From Eupeodes corollae (lineage: Eukaryota > Arthropoda > Insecta > Diptera > Syrphidae), in NCBI RefSeq assembly GCF_945859685.1, contig NC_079149.1, positions 66,234,991 to 66,298,990 on the forward strand: a stretch of 64,000 nt of DNA, in the 5' to 3' direction. How positions within the stretch are numbered: the first letter of the stretch is position 1; each line of letters starts with the position of its first letter. The notes under the pieces were generated by a model. It was given only the letters and a program-made list of their open reading frames with translations, was not told the DNA's origin and did no database searches. Position numbers and translations under genes: made by a program. Below are positions 62,201 to 64,000 of the stretch, one piece after another.

Positions 62201-64000
62201 TATATCATTTGTAAGACCAATATTGGAATATGGCTGCATAATATGGACTCCCTTTTATTCAGTCCATATAAACAGAATAAAAGGAGTACAAAGAAGATTC
62301 ATGCGCTTGTGCCTCCGTTTCTTCCCATGGTACAATAGGCTCGAACTTCCACCGTGCAATCATAGGCTCACACTCATAATGGCTGAATCACAAACACGCT
62401 TCAGCTTCGGCTTCGGCTTCGTCTCTGATCTGTCAGACAAAGTAAATGTTCAGATAATTGAACTAGAGCTTCCGGTTGGAGTCACATTACGTTACATTAC
62501 GTTCTTTTCCTTACGATTGTCAAACGAAACGTGAGGTCGAAGCTTAATTGTGATGCCATACATTGAATTCCTATGACTGAACTCGTAAACGCCAGATGAA
62601 GCCGAGGATGAAGCGTGTTTGTGATTCAGCCATTAATCTTCCTTCGGTATCTAAACACAGAGAGTACATTCAGCTGTACTTTATTATAAAATTAATCAAT
62701 GGGTCAGTCATATCACCATTCATGTTGGAACAATTAAACTTTATTTATAGCCGTACAATTATTAAAAGAAAAGTTGCTTTACGTCCTATGTCAAGCAGAT
62801 CGAACTATGGTAAAAACAGTCCCCTCAACCAATTGATTTCAGTTTACAACAAGTATTACTTTTTGGTCTATTCCTTAAGCGATGATTTTAAAAGTAAAAC
62901 ATTTAGAGTACATTTTTTCAATACTTCAGTTTAGCTTTTTTCTTGGAAATTGCTTAAAGCATTGTAAACCTATAAATCTAAGAATAAATTTTATATTAGT
63001 CTTAAGTTCTAACGTAAGTTTGTTTAACGAATTCAATAAATAAAATCTCCAAGTCATCAAACATACTCTTACAAGTCTTTGTAGGATCAATTTAATACTG
63101 GTATAGTTTTTCGAGGGGTTAAACTTTGGAGGTCGTTACACAATTTAAATTGTTTTTCATGTAATATCAGAAACTTTTCGAAAACTATTCTAAGATTTCT
63201 TACAAGCAAGTCTATGCATAAAGACATTATTTATACAACTAAACTCTATTCATTTTATGGCTCAGAGCGGTCCTGACACACTCGAACCCCCTTCCCCCTC
63301 TTTGATCCGCCATTGTGTATTGTAGGTTTGGCATGTAGCACGTATATACATATACATACTCCACAGAAAATTAAAATTCCAATACACAAATCTACCAACA
63401 AGTGTACGTACCTGTGCATAGCTACATAAGTCCAACAAAGTTTCATACATTCATCGTCTTTGTAAGTTAGAACGTAACTCTGCACTCTCGTTTGAGCAGT
63501 GACCCATATTTTAGTGGAAAAGCCTTTGCTAGTTAAAATAAATTATATTAAAACCTAAAAACAAAAAACAAAATACCTAGAAAATGTTTACATTAACATT
63601 TTCATTAGTTTTATATCAACTTGTATGTATACAAGTATTATGTATAGATATACGTATATGCACGTATACACATACATGTGAAACTATAAGAACGCTCTTA
63701 ATTTTCCTACTTCACGCATTCGTTAATTCGTATTTAAATTTTGTTGTAAATGCAACATAGGAGTGACTACCCCATTACAACTGGACAGTGGCACACTATA
63801 AAAGTGTCTAGGACTGCAAGGTTGGCCGTGCTTAAGGTATGTTAACATTTGAGCTTGTTTCTGATTGTTTAAAACTACCAATTTCTAATGTGAGAATTTT
63901 TTCGTTTTTTCAGGTGGACGAACTTCCAGAAGTTATGACCATATCATCTAATGGCTTCTGGCATTTATCTTTACCGCATGCTGTCTACCTTGGAGGTGTT
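19491..64000 (+). CDS. EGFLAM: pikachurin-like (EGFLAM) gene, 12 exons, both ends outside window
   Basis: Composite gene. Exons are 19491-19607, 20774-21650, 26435-26544, 34732-34814, 34938-35056, 44706-44850, 55203-55392, 55980-56116, 56411-56488, 56613-56752, 63761-63836 and 63914-64000+. All junctions are GT-AG and the phase is continuous across all of them (2159 nt, about 719 codons). Domain order: six-cysteine EGF, a 292-residue low-complexity linker, EGF, LamG, EGF, LamG. EGF-LamG-EGF-LamG is the C-terminal half of pikachurin; agrin and perlecan share related blocks but arrange them differently. In vertebrates pikachurin is a secreted synaptic-cleft ligand of dystroglycan and partner orphan receptors. 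A matrix or cell-surface role here is inferred from family membership. The Drosophila counterpart is, from memory, SP2353. The N-terminal signal peptide and any FN3 domains, and the final C-terminal part, are not in view. The introns (up to ~10 kb) are full of transposons. Confidence 0.85.
19608..20773. other. intron, no gene content
   Basis: 1166 bp of AT-rich sequence between the EGF-1 and linker exons (phase 1). No repeat family recognised. Confidence 0.8.
20774..21650 (+). CDS. EGFLAM: pikachurin-like exon: long acidic Ser/Asn-rich linker
   Basis: An 877-bp exon (phase 1 in, phase 2 out) after acceptor TTTTGCAG, with donor AT|GTAAGT. It encodes about 292 residues without cysteines. The composition is rich in Ser, Asn, Asp, Glu and Gln, with DETDEYDEF and DDYYSKLDMSVYDD acidic/tyrosine patches, a QQQQNH run and a basic tail (LKHIKPISRNLSRI). 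Several N-x-S/T sequons are present (NSTL near the start, NGSN, NLST, NMTV). Predicted disordered and possibly glycosylated or tyrosine-sulphated; that is inference. It separates EGF-1 from EGF-2, a spacing much larger than between the other modules. Codon use and the unbroken frame argue that it is real coding sequence. Confidence 0.88.
21870..21927 (+). repeat. short dispersed repeat, partner of 513-567
   Basis: Lies just left of the fold-back-like inverted repeat and matches 513-567 over about 50 bp. It is followed by a GTCTGTCTG-rich stretch (21960-21975). It may be the outer flank of the same repeat family. Confidence 0.5.
24413..24436. repeat. perfect 24-bp palindrome
   Basis: AATGTTAATGTTAACATTAACATT reads identically on both strands. 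It is located in the central part of the fold-back-like element. Function unknown. Confidence 0.8.
24554..24596 (+). repeat. SINE 3'-end fragment
   Basis: Matches the SINE 3' end (GTCACTAGGCCCTGGTTC, then ACGGACTGTTG). Only about 43 bp remain, embedded in the centre of the fold-back-like element. Confidence 0.6.
24640..24890 (+). repeat. centre segment of the fold-back-like element (GTACGT-rich)
   Basis: Carries a TTTCAAGGTCCCTAAGGTCG block, then TG/GTACG-rich sequence (24715-24760) and a CGACGTTTTTTCGTC near-palindrome (24758-24772), directly before the right arm. From memory, similar blocks accompany dispersed repeats in other insect genomes. No protein is encoded. Confidence 0.45.
26435..26544 (+). 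CDS. EGFLAM: pikachurin-like exon: EGF-like domain 2
   Basis: A 110-bp exon (phase 2 in, phase 1 out). Acceptor TTGTTTTAG was chosen over the AG two bases downstream because only this choice keeps the frame. It encodes a compact six-cysteine EGF: C-PLD-C-GLDGV-C, then R-C-L-C, then a last C in SGNGC. Donor G|GTAAGA. The fold is complete within the exon. It directly precedes the first laminin G domain, matching EGF-LamG pairing in pikachurin. Confidence 0.9.
26545..27489. other. start of an 8.2 kb intron, nothing recognised
   Basis: AT-rich intronic sequence between EGF-2 and LamG-1. No coding or repeat signal identified in this part. Confidence 0.6.
27490..27722 (-). repeat. tRNA-like SINE copy
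   Basis: Minus-strand copy with its B-box (GGTTCAATCCC on the minus strand, 27679-27689) at the right and an A/T-rich tail at the left (27490-27515). An internal segment present in the 1-258 copy (the GTTGAGAACC...CTCAACC part) is missing, apparently through a clean deletion between two ATTCCTG-like positions. The 150-codon minus frame over this area is a by-product of the repeat. Confidence 0.75.
27815..28785 (-). mobile_element. mariner-like DNA transposon remnant
   Basis: The minus strand gives broken transposase pieces. VGRIVFSDIAHFCLNEINNQ (about 28510-28445) resembles the first-aspartate region. FVWFQQDGA-type sequence (about 28270-28240) resembles the second. WPPRSSDLTPLDYILWGYVKS (about 28160-28090) precedes the third. 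A C-terminal RYRPKCWIEYAKTGLSGW is near 28020-27970. The two outer ends look alike: AGGTTGATTTTTT at 27816 inward and, on the other strand, AGGGTGATTCATTT ending near 28784, each next to TA. The ORF is destroyed by stops and shifts. Confidence 0.65.
28786..31149. other. intronic stretch, mostly nothing recognised
   Basis: AT-rich. 29190-29260 resembles 57256-57310 (shared CATAACTAATGAGAATTTT and ACTGTATCTAGAAGA blocks). A GT/TGTTT-rich tract lies at 29537-29580. No coding signal. Confidence 0.5.
31150..31610 (-). mobile_element. Helitron helicase fragment
   Basis: Minus-strand translation over three frames shows the Pif1-like helicase of Helitrons. VVLLAGDLRQTLPVITKGTL (about 31590-31530) is followed by the LTTNMRVQLYNDSQAGQYG region (31460-31400). 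ITFSHEFCQIV and ICERAILAPTND-type motifs (as FCERAILAPTNDIVSQIN) follow at about 31350-31185. No Rep/HUH domain or Helitron ends were identified, so this is a short fossil inside the intron. Confidence 0.8.
31611..31805. repeat. short direct repeats between Helitron fragment and Tc1-like element
   Basis: TTCAGTAGTTTAGG occurs twice (about 31606-31619 and 31729-31742), about 120 bp apart. This may mark an old tandem or terminal part of a mobile element. Confidence 0.4.
31806..33338 (+). mobile_element. Tc1-like DNA transposon with both ends present
   Basis: A 1533-bp element. The left end CACTGCCCGACAACCGATTAG (31806-31826) is matched exactly by the reverse complement of the right end (33318-33338), and TA lies on both sides (31804-31805 and 33339-33340). 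Inside, broken plus-strand frames show a Tc1 transposase. They begin with an MGKGRQN-type N-terminus (32110). FSDEK is near 32487-32500 (first catalytic Asp), followed by APDSYAYYFHDLRKEEHT. PYSPDLNIIENDWG is at about 32791-32830 (catalytic Glu region). EAELIEGVKSVWQTIS lies near 32880-32930. Stops and frameshifts kill the ORF, but the ends are well preserved. Confidence 0.88.
33339..34731. other. end of the 8.2 kb intron; AAAT-rich microsatellite
   Basis: 33449-33540 is an (AAAT/AAATAAAT)n-like simple repeat. The rest is AT-rich with no recognised element. The acceptor CTATCCACAG ends at 34731. Confidence 0.6.
34732..34814 (+). CDS. EGFLAM: pikachurin-like exon: start of laminin G domain 1
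   Basis: An 83-bp exon (phase 1 in, phase 0 out), donor CAG|GTGAGT. It encodes DTKVRIPRFSKKSWLAFPAL and then RGAYKHVQ. The IPRFSKKSWLAFPAL pattern is the usual first strand of a laminin G sandwich following an EGF. It sits 123 bp before the next exon. Confidence 0.88.
34938..35056 (+). CDS. EGFLAM: pikachurin-like exon: laminin G domain 1, part 2
   Basis: A 119-bp exon (phase 0 in, phase 2 out), donor TG|GTAAGT. It encodes IRVEFRPESVEGIILLTGER, then DDLTGDFMALLIHQGFIEFW. This is the classic LamG core: the E/D-G-(I/L)L-(L/Y)-x-G hairpin followed by GDF-(I/M)-x-L and a GFIEF strand. The Asp of GDF is in the loop that can bind calcium in agrin-type LamG domains (family knowledge). Confidence 0.92.
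35057..37384. other. start of a 9.6 kb intron, nothing coding recognised
   Basis: AT-rich. 36961-37086 shares end blocks (CAGGAGTAA and AAGTATTGCCA...TGAAAACCA) with 23378-23472, so an old interspersed repeat is likely. Confidence 0.5.
37385..38185 (-). mobile_element. RTE-like retrotransposon (family B), endonuclease C-terminus and linker
   Basis: The minus strand starts at about 38180 with SWVSTDYQPN and, one frame over, IDHFSISRRFRSSLVDVQNR, the end of an apurinic-type endonuclease. A 187-codon open stretch follows (38067-37504: LMIATLILRTATVRRSKG, then KVFISGVDRIVRR-like, then NTWLSEESWTRINERKQL). The last recognisable part is HFSSVLNRVF to about 37385. The reverse transcriptase is absent. 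It is in the same orientation as 42986-43945 on the other side of the Jockey element, and continues roughly where that piece stops. Confidence 0.75.
38411..41089 (-). CDS. Jockey-type ORF2: endonuclease and reverse transcriptase
   Basis: 892 codons, ATG at 41089. The protein nicks target DNA and copies the element RNA at the nick. The N-terminal apurinic-type endonuclease (about residues 8-222) has WNANG (Asn12), SETHL (Glu39), GGDFNAKHTQWG (Asp140, Asn142) and SSDHTPV (Asp215, His216). The reverse transcriptase (about 495-750) has YRPISLIPIMAKVFEKLL, HQFGFRNKHSTIDQVHRI, FLDVAQAFDKVWH (Asp582), GVPQGSVLGP and TFADDTAIL (Asp669, Asp670). No RNase H domain is present, as usual for the Jockey clade. 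The length is typical of the family. All catalytic residues I can identify are intact. Translation probably depends on the overlap with ORF1. Confidence 0.93.
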   Translation of the reverse strand: MMDRTLKIATWNANGLLQHVSELNIFLDIEHIDICLVSETHLAIEQNLDNKLPNYTCYHAPHPADKARGGSAILIKKCLTHFEEPKFTKENMQVTTISIGIKKKEFKIAAIYCPPRRSPTEEDYAELLHLLGHNFLVGGDFNAKHTQWGSRLITTKGKRLYQAGRKYNCEFYSSGSPTYWPSDTNKIPDLIDFFVVKGIKRNHISVEGNYDLSSDHTPVILSLSETEIIEKSNPKLVNNRTNWNEFRDKLENFINLRSPMQTIEQIDHEVEQFIADVQQAAEESTPTISNAREKEIKYPIEIKELILEKRRARRKWQSTRFPDDKVVFNRLNNELKKRICEFKNDSLSRFLKSLTTDASTEYSLWKATKRLKRPQTQNPPIKSQDGKWIGNPKQKADLFAEHLANVFKPFPASTATDPLQFVDRNDECEIPFVTLKEVRSMCQHKLSNKKSPGYDLITAQVLKEMPLIAFKKLQFIINACLKLRYVPHHWKIAEVIVIPKQGKPPTEVTSYRPISLIPIMAKVFEKLLLKRLNKIIEERRLIPSHQFGFRNKHSTIDQVHRITDVVEKALEEKQVCSSVFLDVAQAFDKVWHLGLEYKLHRDFPRQYYEILKSYITNRLFRVRYDQNYSELKKIEAGVPQGSVLGPTLYLLYTRDIPVDINAIMATFADDTAILVPDKSVTKATQKLQNAVDKVSDWTHKWRIKLNETKSTHINFTNKNINNVPIFINSTEVPYSNTAKYLGMNLDAKLKWKEHIKKKREELNLKYRKMYWLIGKNSDLSIQNKLMLYKQVLKPVWTYGIQLWGCTKKTNAEPIQKFQSKVLRGIINAPWYIRNSDLHRDLQIEMVTEVVKKHAVSHNKRLQSHTNSEMETVLNVRDNVRRLRRTKPHELMG
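41086..42786 (-). CDS. Jockey-type ORF1: gag-like nucleic acid-binding protein
   Basis: 566 codons, ATG at 42786. It packages the element RNA and brings it to the nucleus with ORF2 (family knowledge). Visible parts: a charged N-terminus; a coiled-coil-like stretch at about residues 110-145 (LEALVESLQQQVKRLEEKV); a Lys/Arg-rich patch at 183-194; and a conserved gag core at about 315-400. The C-terminal half holds three zinc knuckles at about 407-420 (CKRCQAFGHTQKYC), 426-438 (CVKCEGRHATKNC) and 448-462 (CVNCQGNHPASYRGC). The stop overlaps the start of ORF2 in the ATGA arrangement. The open frame is undamaged. Confidence 0.92.
   Translation of the reverse strand: MAMSKTNRYNTPGGNPDKLVNPLSSEIGPMDSGEDQLLLLGNRRSSKTLRTPPKISPRVTPSKPPTQKSNDIEVINEKGTIHEKIETKDQQCFTKNNEIHQVESENYFDKWQIEILARKQLEALVESLQQQVKRLEEKVSLLDKKSVKDNISSQKSPVVKSPQKTANEFHTDEEELLLETEGKGNKRKSKKRKAESSPEAVIKCQQTGSKSDTATKMRASNKEIRDLPQNKSHVKGTRQTAPPPIMISGLAMFGELKSIVEKCTNKACKYTSYNKDNWKVIVEDADAYRSVTEELNKKKIQWHSYENKATRSIKVVARGLHSSCVAKEIVEDLIQKGFQALDANNLIKNEIVKDSTGASTTKKRSLPLFMLTFENKESLDKIYSIKSIMGIVVKIEPLRKSKSVPQCKRCQAFGHTQKYCNREFACVKCEGRHATKNCPMGREQKAKCVNCQGNHPASYRGCPVAKKFQDTKRKNKTGNKFRNSTNTKPVVESKKVTVDNITKNQPGKAIALSKSDENKSYSQIVKNVRKNEETSIKEMLELILKRIDQQDLNIKQLSEEVALKKQ
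42986..43945 (-). mobile_element. RTE-like retrotransposon (family B), leader and endonuclease N-terminus
   Basis: On the minus strand, 43945-43797 is the leader shared with 15155-15014. The endonuclease opens with KIGFWNVRTLLDEG (about 43660-43620), then QLEREFMWYMIDILGLSEVQW (about 43560-43495). Shifted pieces follow: GDLNAKVGS near 43195-43170, NANSLVIGCTMFEH near 43085-43040, and WCPLDNRKVN ending near 42985. There the Jockey leader begins. The ORF is broken by several stops. Confidence 0.75.
43946..44705. other. end of the 9.6 kb intron
   Basis: AT-rich, with a small hairpin-capable palindrome (AAATTTGTG-TTGA-CACAAATTT, about 44077-44098). No gene seen. The acceptor (CAAATTTAAG, ending at 44705) has a weak pyrimidine tract. 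Confidence 0.6.
44706..44850 (+). CDS. EGFLAM: pikachurin-like exon: laminin G domain 1, part 3
   Basis: A 145-bp exon (phase 2 in, phase 0 out), donor AAG|GTAATT. With the split Trp codon it continues IEFW-FDCGSGVGSVRSVEMV, then QLNQWNSVTIYRHRWDAWLL. The FDCGSG motif, the L-x-x-W-N/H-x-V strand and the short basic turn are diagnostic of LamG. The Cys inside FDCGSG is also, from memory, seen in LamG-1 of vertebrate pikachurin, which supports the assignment. Confidence 0.92.
44851..47459. other. start of a 10.4 kb intron; one repeat fragment
   Basis: AT-rich, no gene. 46835-46975 is a fragment of the fold-back-like family (listed separately). Confidence 0.55.
46835..46975 (+). repeat. isolated unit of the fold-back-like repeat family
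   Basis: Aligns with 22955-23070 in the left arm: CTGTCAATTC, AAAAACGTT, ACAATTGTT and a final GATTGACG/GAGGTGACA block in the same order. Confidence 0.5.
47460..49155 (+). mobile_element. Jockey/CR1-like retrotransposon, family C, copy c
   Basis: The longest copy of the family here. The plus strand reads QKILQCPKC, a 140-codon open stretch (47460-47882) with SAGPDDIHAIVVKRC and LIPSGWKTAFVQPIS, then SNYRPIALTSLLSKIMEIL (47885-47945). Next come RQYGFRSNRSTGDLMVHLTE, INAGVPQVSVLYPAHF (about 48270-48320) and CFADDSTLTFSY (48350-48390). A degraded thumb and C-terminus with YIRPKLEYISHIWAGAP (48640-48690) follow. The 3' end is the GTGTGCGCTTATTATAAA motif shared with copy a. Stops (for example 47879 and 48061) and shifts make it inactive. 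The endonuclease is missing. Confidence 0.82.
49156..49535 (-). mobile_element. non-LTR reverse transcriptase fragment, different family
   Basis: The minus strand over 49200-49160 reads IYTDISKAFDSMDHS, the catalytic-aspartate motif of a non-LTR reverse transcriptase. It is preceded by a degraded TEQNSFVSGSSATTNSAF-like stretch. It abuts copy c of family C in the opposite orientation. Only the first third of an RT domain is recognisable. Confidence 0.55.
49536..54037. other. intronic stretch, mostly nothing recognised
   Basis: AT-rich. It contains a 116-codon plus-strand open frame at 49695-50045 with no recognised motif (Lys/Ile/Asn-rich, consistent with chance in AT-rich DNA or an eroded element), and a possible inverted-repeat-bounded segment at 52677-53403 (listed separately). 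Confidence 0.4.
52677..53403. repeat. possible nonautonomous element with short inverted ends
   Basis: GGCCATATTCATAG (52677-52690) is matched by CTATGAATATGCC at 53391-53403, with one mismatch over 13 bp. Just inside both ends, in opposite orientation, are similar TTTAAACCCGA-type and AAC-(A/C)GGTTTA/AACCTATTTA-type blocks. No coding content. Weak evidence. Confidence 0.35.
54038..54054. repeat. 17-base poly-G run
   Basis: An uninterrupted G tract in otherwise AT-rich DNA, directly at the left edge of a retroelement fragment. Confidence 0.8.
54055..54985 (+). mobile_element. Jockey/CR1-like retrotransposon, family C, copy d
   Basis: Starts at the FADD region (GDDSTLSFSYSFPDSHP, about 54085-54130). 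It continues through RPKLE-like (54420), then DRIQKRALKMIGDRIF (54486-54530), EHRRNVSCLSLFYRKLY (54555-54605) and HQLNLELNFGRTVKYRDPF (54690-54745). The 108-codon open stretch 54483-54809 is the best preserved part. The 3' end is near 54950-54985, before a T/A-rich run. No RT core remains. Confidence 0.75.
55203..55392 (+). CDS. EGFLAM: pikachurin-like exon: laminin G domain 1, C-terminal part
   Basis: A 190-bp exon (phase 0 in, phase 1 out), acceptor TTTTTCTTCCAG, donor C|GTAAGT. It encodes GLFSRITFREPVFLGGTGNI, then TGLAKRLPVYEGMVGCIRRF, then VANEHEYSFSEHPLGD. It contains the (V/L)FLGG strand, the F/Y-x-GM/CIRRF strand with the conserved Cys, and an N-glycosylation sequon (NIT). This completes LamG 1. 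Confidence 0.93.
55980..56116 (+). CDS. EGFLAM: pikachurin-like exon: EGF-like domain 3
   Basis: A 137-bp exon (phase 1 in, phase 0 out), donor CAA|GTAAAT. It opens QDCTTDKCYKYPCQHEGKC and continues LPSDQGAICLCPMGFVGDLC, then ELRLDLQ. The first Cys (DC) is the one that pairs with the LamG-1 GCIRRF cysteine in this family. The next six form a standard EGF with the CLCPxGFxGxLC signature. The tail leads into LamG 2. Confidence 0.95.
56411..56488 (+). CDS. EGFLAM: pikachurin-like exon: start of laminin G domain 2
   Basis: A 78-bp phase 0-0 exon, acceptor CTTTTTGCAG, donor CAG|GTTGGT. It encodes VPSFNGSSYLRYAPLGDSAL and then IWLELQ. The P-x-FNGSSYL start is the most conserved entry strand of agrin/pikachurin LamG domains, and the NGS sequon could be glycosylated. 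Confidence 0.93.
56613..56752 (+). CDS. EGFLAM: pikachurin-like exon: laminin G domain 2, part 2
   Basis: A 140-bp exon (phase 0 in, phase 2 out), acceptor GTTTGAAG, donor AG|GTTAGT. It encodes VVIKPLETDGIILYTGHEHH, then GDFIGLSLDMGFVEFSFDLG, then SGPAIVR. It shows the DGIILY hairpin, the GDFIGLSL loop and strand, and VEFSFDLGSGPA. This is a textbook LamG centre with the calcium-loop Asp retained. Confidence 0.94.
56753..57559. other. start of a 7.0 kb intron
   Basis: AT-rich. 57256-57310 is a diverged copy of 29190-29260. No gene seen. Confidence 0.55.
57560..57930 (-). mobile_element. Jockey/CR1-like retrotransposon, family C, 3' end, copy e
   Basis: Minus-strand 3' terminal part only: FGRTMT..(Y)RD-like, RMWNAF-like, then LLSIPSLFS and the non-coding tail ending near 57560. 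It forms a near-symmetrical inverted pair with copy f immediately to the right. Confidence 0.75.
57950..58320 (+). mobile_element. Jockey/CR1-like retrotransposon, family C, 3' end, copy f with A-tail
   Basis: Plus-strand 3' terminal part with PRASRNAHQFTLEPNFGRT-type coding (58040-58105), WNALPRSIFPCHCNV-like (58140-58185) and the tail GGTATAAAAAACCCTTTTAATG. A run of A follows at 58309-58320. The A-tail abuts copy g, which suggests insertion there. Confidence 0.78.
58325..59260 (-). mobile_element. Jockey/CR1-like retrotransposon, family C, copy g
   Basis: The minus strand contains the linker between endonuclease and RT: SIKPKFKSWFDSSCKEGIKE, then RKKFKQARKACNAYMRR, then QKIMQCPKGSKNCWSFVKNM (59012-58700). 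It continues with RKLFHISYSSRLVPTSWKTA and TNYRPIALTSLL (58496-58330), and stops exactly at the poly-A of copy f. The RT palm is missing between this piece and copy e. Confidence 0.78.
59261..60844. other. intronic stretch, nothing firmly recognised
   Basis: AT-rich. A 97-codon minus-strand open frame at 59773-59480 (basic, Arg/Lys/Ile-rich) has no motif I recognise and may be eroded retroelement or chance. Confidence 0.4.
60845..63060 (+). mobile_element. CR1-like non-LTR retrotransposon, decayed, interrupted by a MITE
   Basis: Plus-strand pieces of a reverse transcriptase from another family. NPQNSWGYVREILTG (61005-61050) is in the linker. ISEDEIVRKASELDVCYSSG is at 61223-61280. SSYITPIHKKVNKNEIK (61400-61450) runs into a one-base-shifted NYRPIAKLSVIPKL. 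FLFTDFSKAFDKLCHK (61650-61697) carries the catalytic Asp. RPILEYGCIIWTPF is at 62215-62255. The C-terminus resumes after the MITE at about 62636 with INLPSVSKHREYIQLYFIIK and ends with NKYYFLVYSLSDDF (62845-62890) and a stop at 62932. The FADD box region is destroyed. Confidence 0.78.
62377..62635. mobile_element. MITE with 38-bp terminal inverted repeats
   Basis: The left end TAATGGCTGAATCACAAACA (and 18 further bases) is matched by the reverse complement of the right end, with two mismatches in 38 bp. It interrupts the retroelement coding sequence between RLTLI and INLPSV. The host reading resumes immediately, which defines the insertion edges well. The inside is non-coding, with a CTTCGG-type triple repeat next to the left end (62400-62425) and a TTACGTTACATTACGTT tract (about 62484-62500). 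The target duplication is ambiguous (a short TA/AT-type overlap). Transposon superfamily not assigned. Confidence 0.85.
63061..63760. other. end of the 7.0 kb intron
   Basis: AT-rich, with a TATGTATA-rich stretch at 63620-63680. No gene seen. The acceptor TGCAACATAG ends at 63760. Confidence 0.6.
63761..63836 (+). CDS. EGFLAM: pikachurin-like exon: laminin G domain 2, part 3
   Basis: A 76-bp exon (phase 2 in, phase 0 out), donor AAG|GTATGT. With the split Arg codon it reads R-SDYPITTGQWHTIKVSRTAR, then LAVLK. The L/T-x-G-x-WH-x-(I/V)-x-(V/L)-x-R strand pair is the strongest LamG signature in the window. Confidence 0.94.
63914..64000 (+). CDS. EGFLAM: pikachurin-like exon: laminin G domain 2, part 4, runs off the window
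   Basis: Starts in phase 0 after TTTTTTCAG, 77 bp behind the previous exon. It encodes VDELPEVMTISSNGFWHLSL, then PHAVYLGGV, ending at the last base. The final (V/Y)LGGV strand shows LamG 2 is nearly complete; its C-terminal Cys and any following EGF-LamG unit lie beyond 64000. Confidence 0.92.
   Translation, partial: MDELPEVMTISSNGFWHLSLPHAVYLGGV

Noticed and set aside
63255..63485. 76-codon minus-strand frame near the right edge
   Set aside because: AT-rich intronic sequence next to an acceptor site of the + strand gene; no recognisable motif.

Overview
The window is insect DNA, almost certainly from a fly (Diptera). It is AT-rich, spliced, has very long introns, and is crowded with degenerate non-LTR retrotransposons, Tc1/mariner, hAT and Helitron remnants and a tRNA-like SINE. 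A syrphid-type genome is possible from the repeat flavour, but that is only an impression. No prokaryotic operons, CRISPR arrays or RNA genes are visible.

Only one host gene can be supported. It lies on the + strand, and I could join twelve exons from 19491 to the right edge with GT-AG junctions and an unbroken phase (about 719 codons). The decoded order is EGF-like, a 292-residue acidic Ser/Asn-rich linker, EGF-like, laminin G, EGF-like, laminin G (cut by the window end). This is the C-terminal architecture of pikachurin (EGFLAM; the Drosophila counterpart is, from memory, SP2353), a secreted matrix ligand related to agrin and perlecan. The signal peptide, any FN3 domains and the last laminin G domain must lie outside the window or were not found.

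Layout: 1-19490 is upstream sequence or an intron of the same gene, and holds only repeats: SINE copies, four non-LTR families, Tc1 and hAT remnants. 19491-21650 carries EGF-1 and the linker. Intron 21651-26434 contains a long inverted repeat (arms about 0.9 kb, made of degenerate tandem units). Intron 26545-34731 contains a SINE, a mariner remnant, a Helitron helicase fragment and a complete-ended 1.53 kb Tc1-like element. Intron 35057-44705 contains a full-length, apparently intact Jockey-clade retrotransposon (both ORFs open, 35-nt poly-A tail) between two halves of an older RTE-like element. Intron 44851-55202 holds more non-LTR fragments. 55203-56752 is a compact exon cluster. Intron 56753-63760 holds inverted retroelement fragments and a CR1-like element interrupted by a ~259 bp MITE with near-perfect terminal inverted repeats. 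The last two exons start laminin G 2.

The best candidates for a second look are the fold-back-like inverted repeat family, the intact Jockey element and its odd junctions, the MITE, the SINE family, and the unusual linker exon of the pikachurin-like gene. I found no convincing new multigene system.
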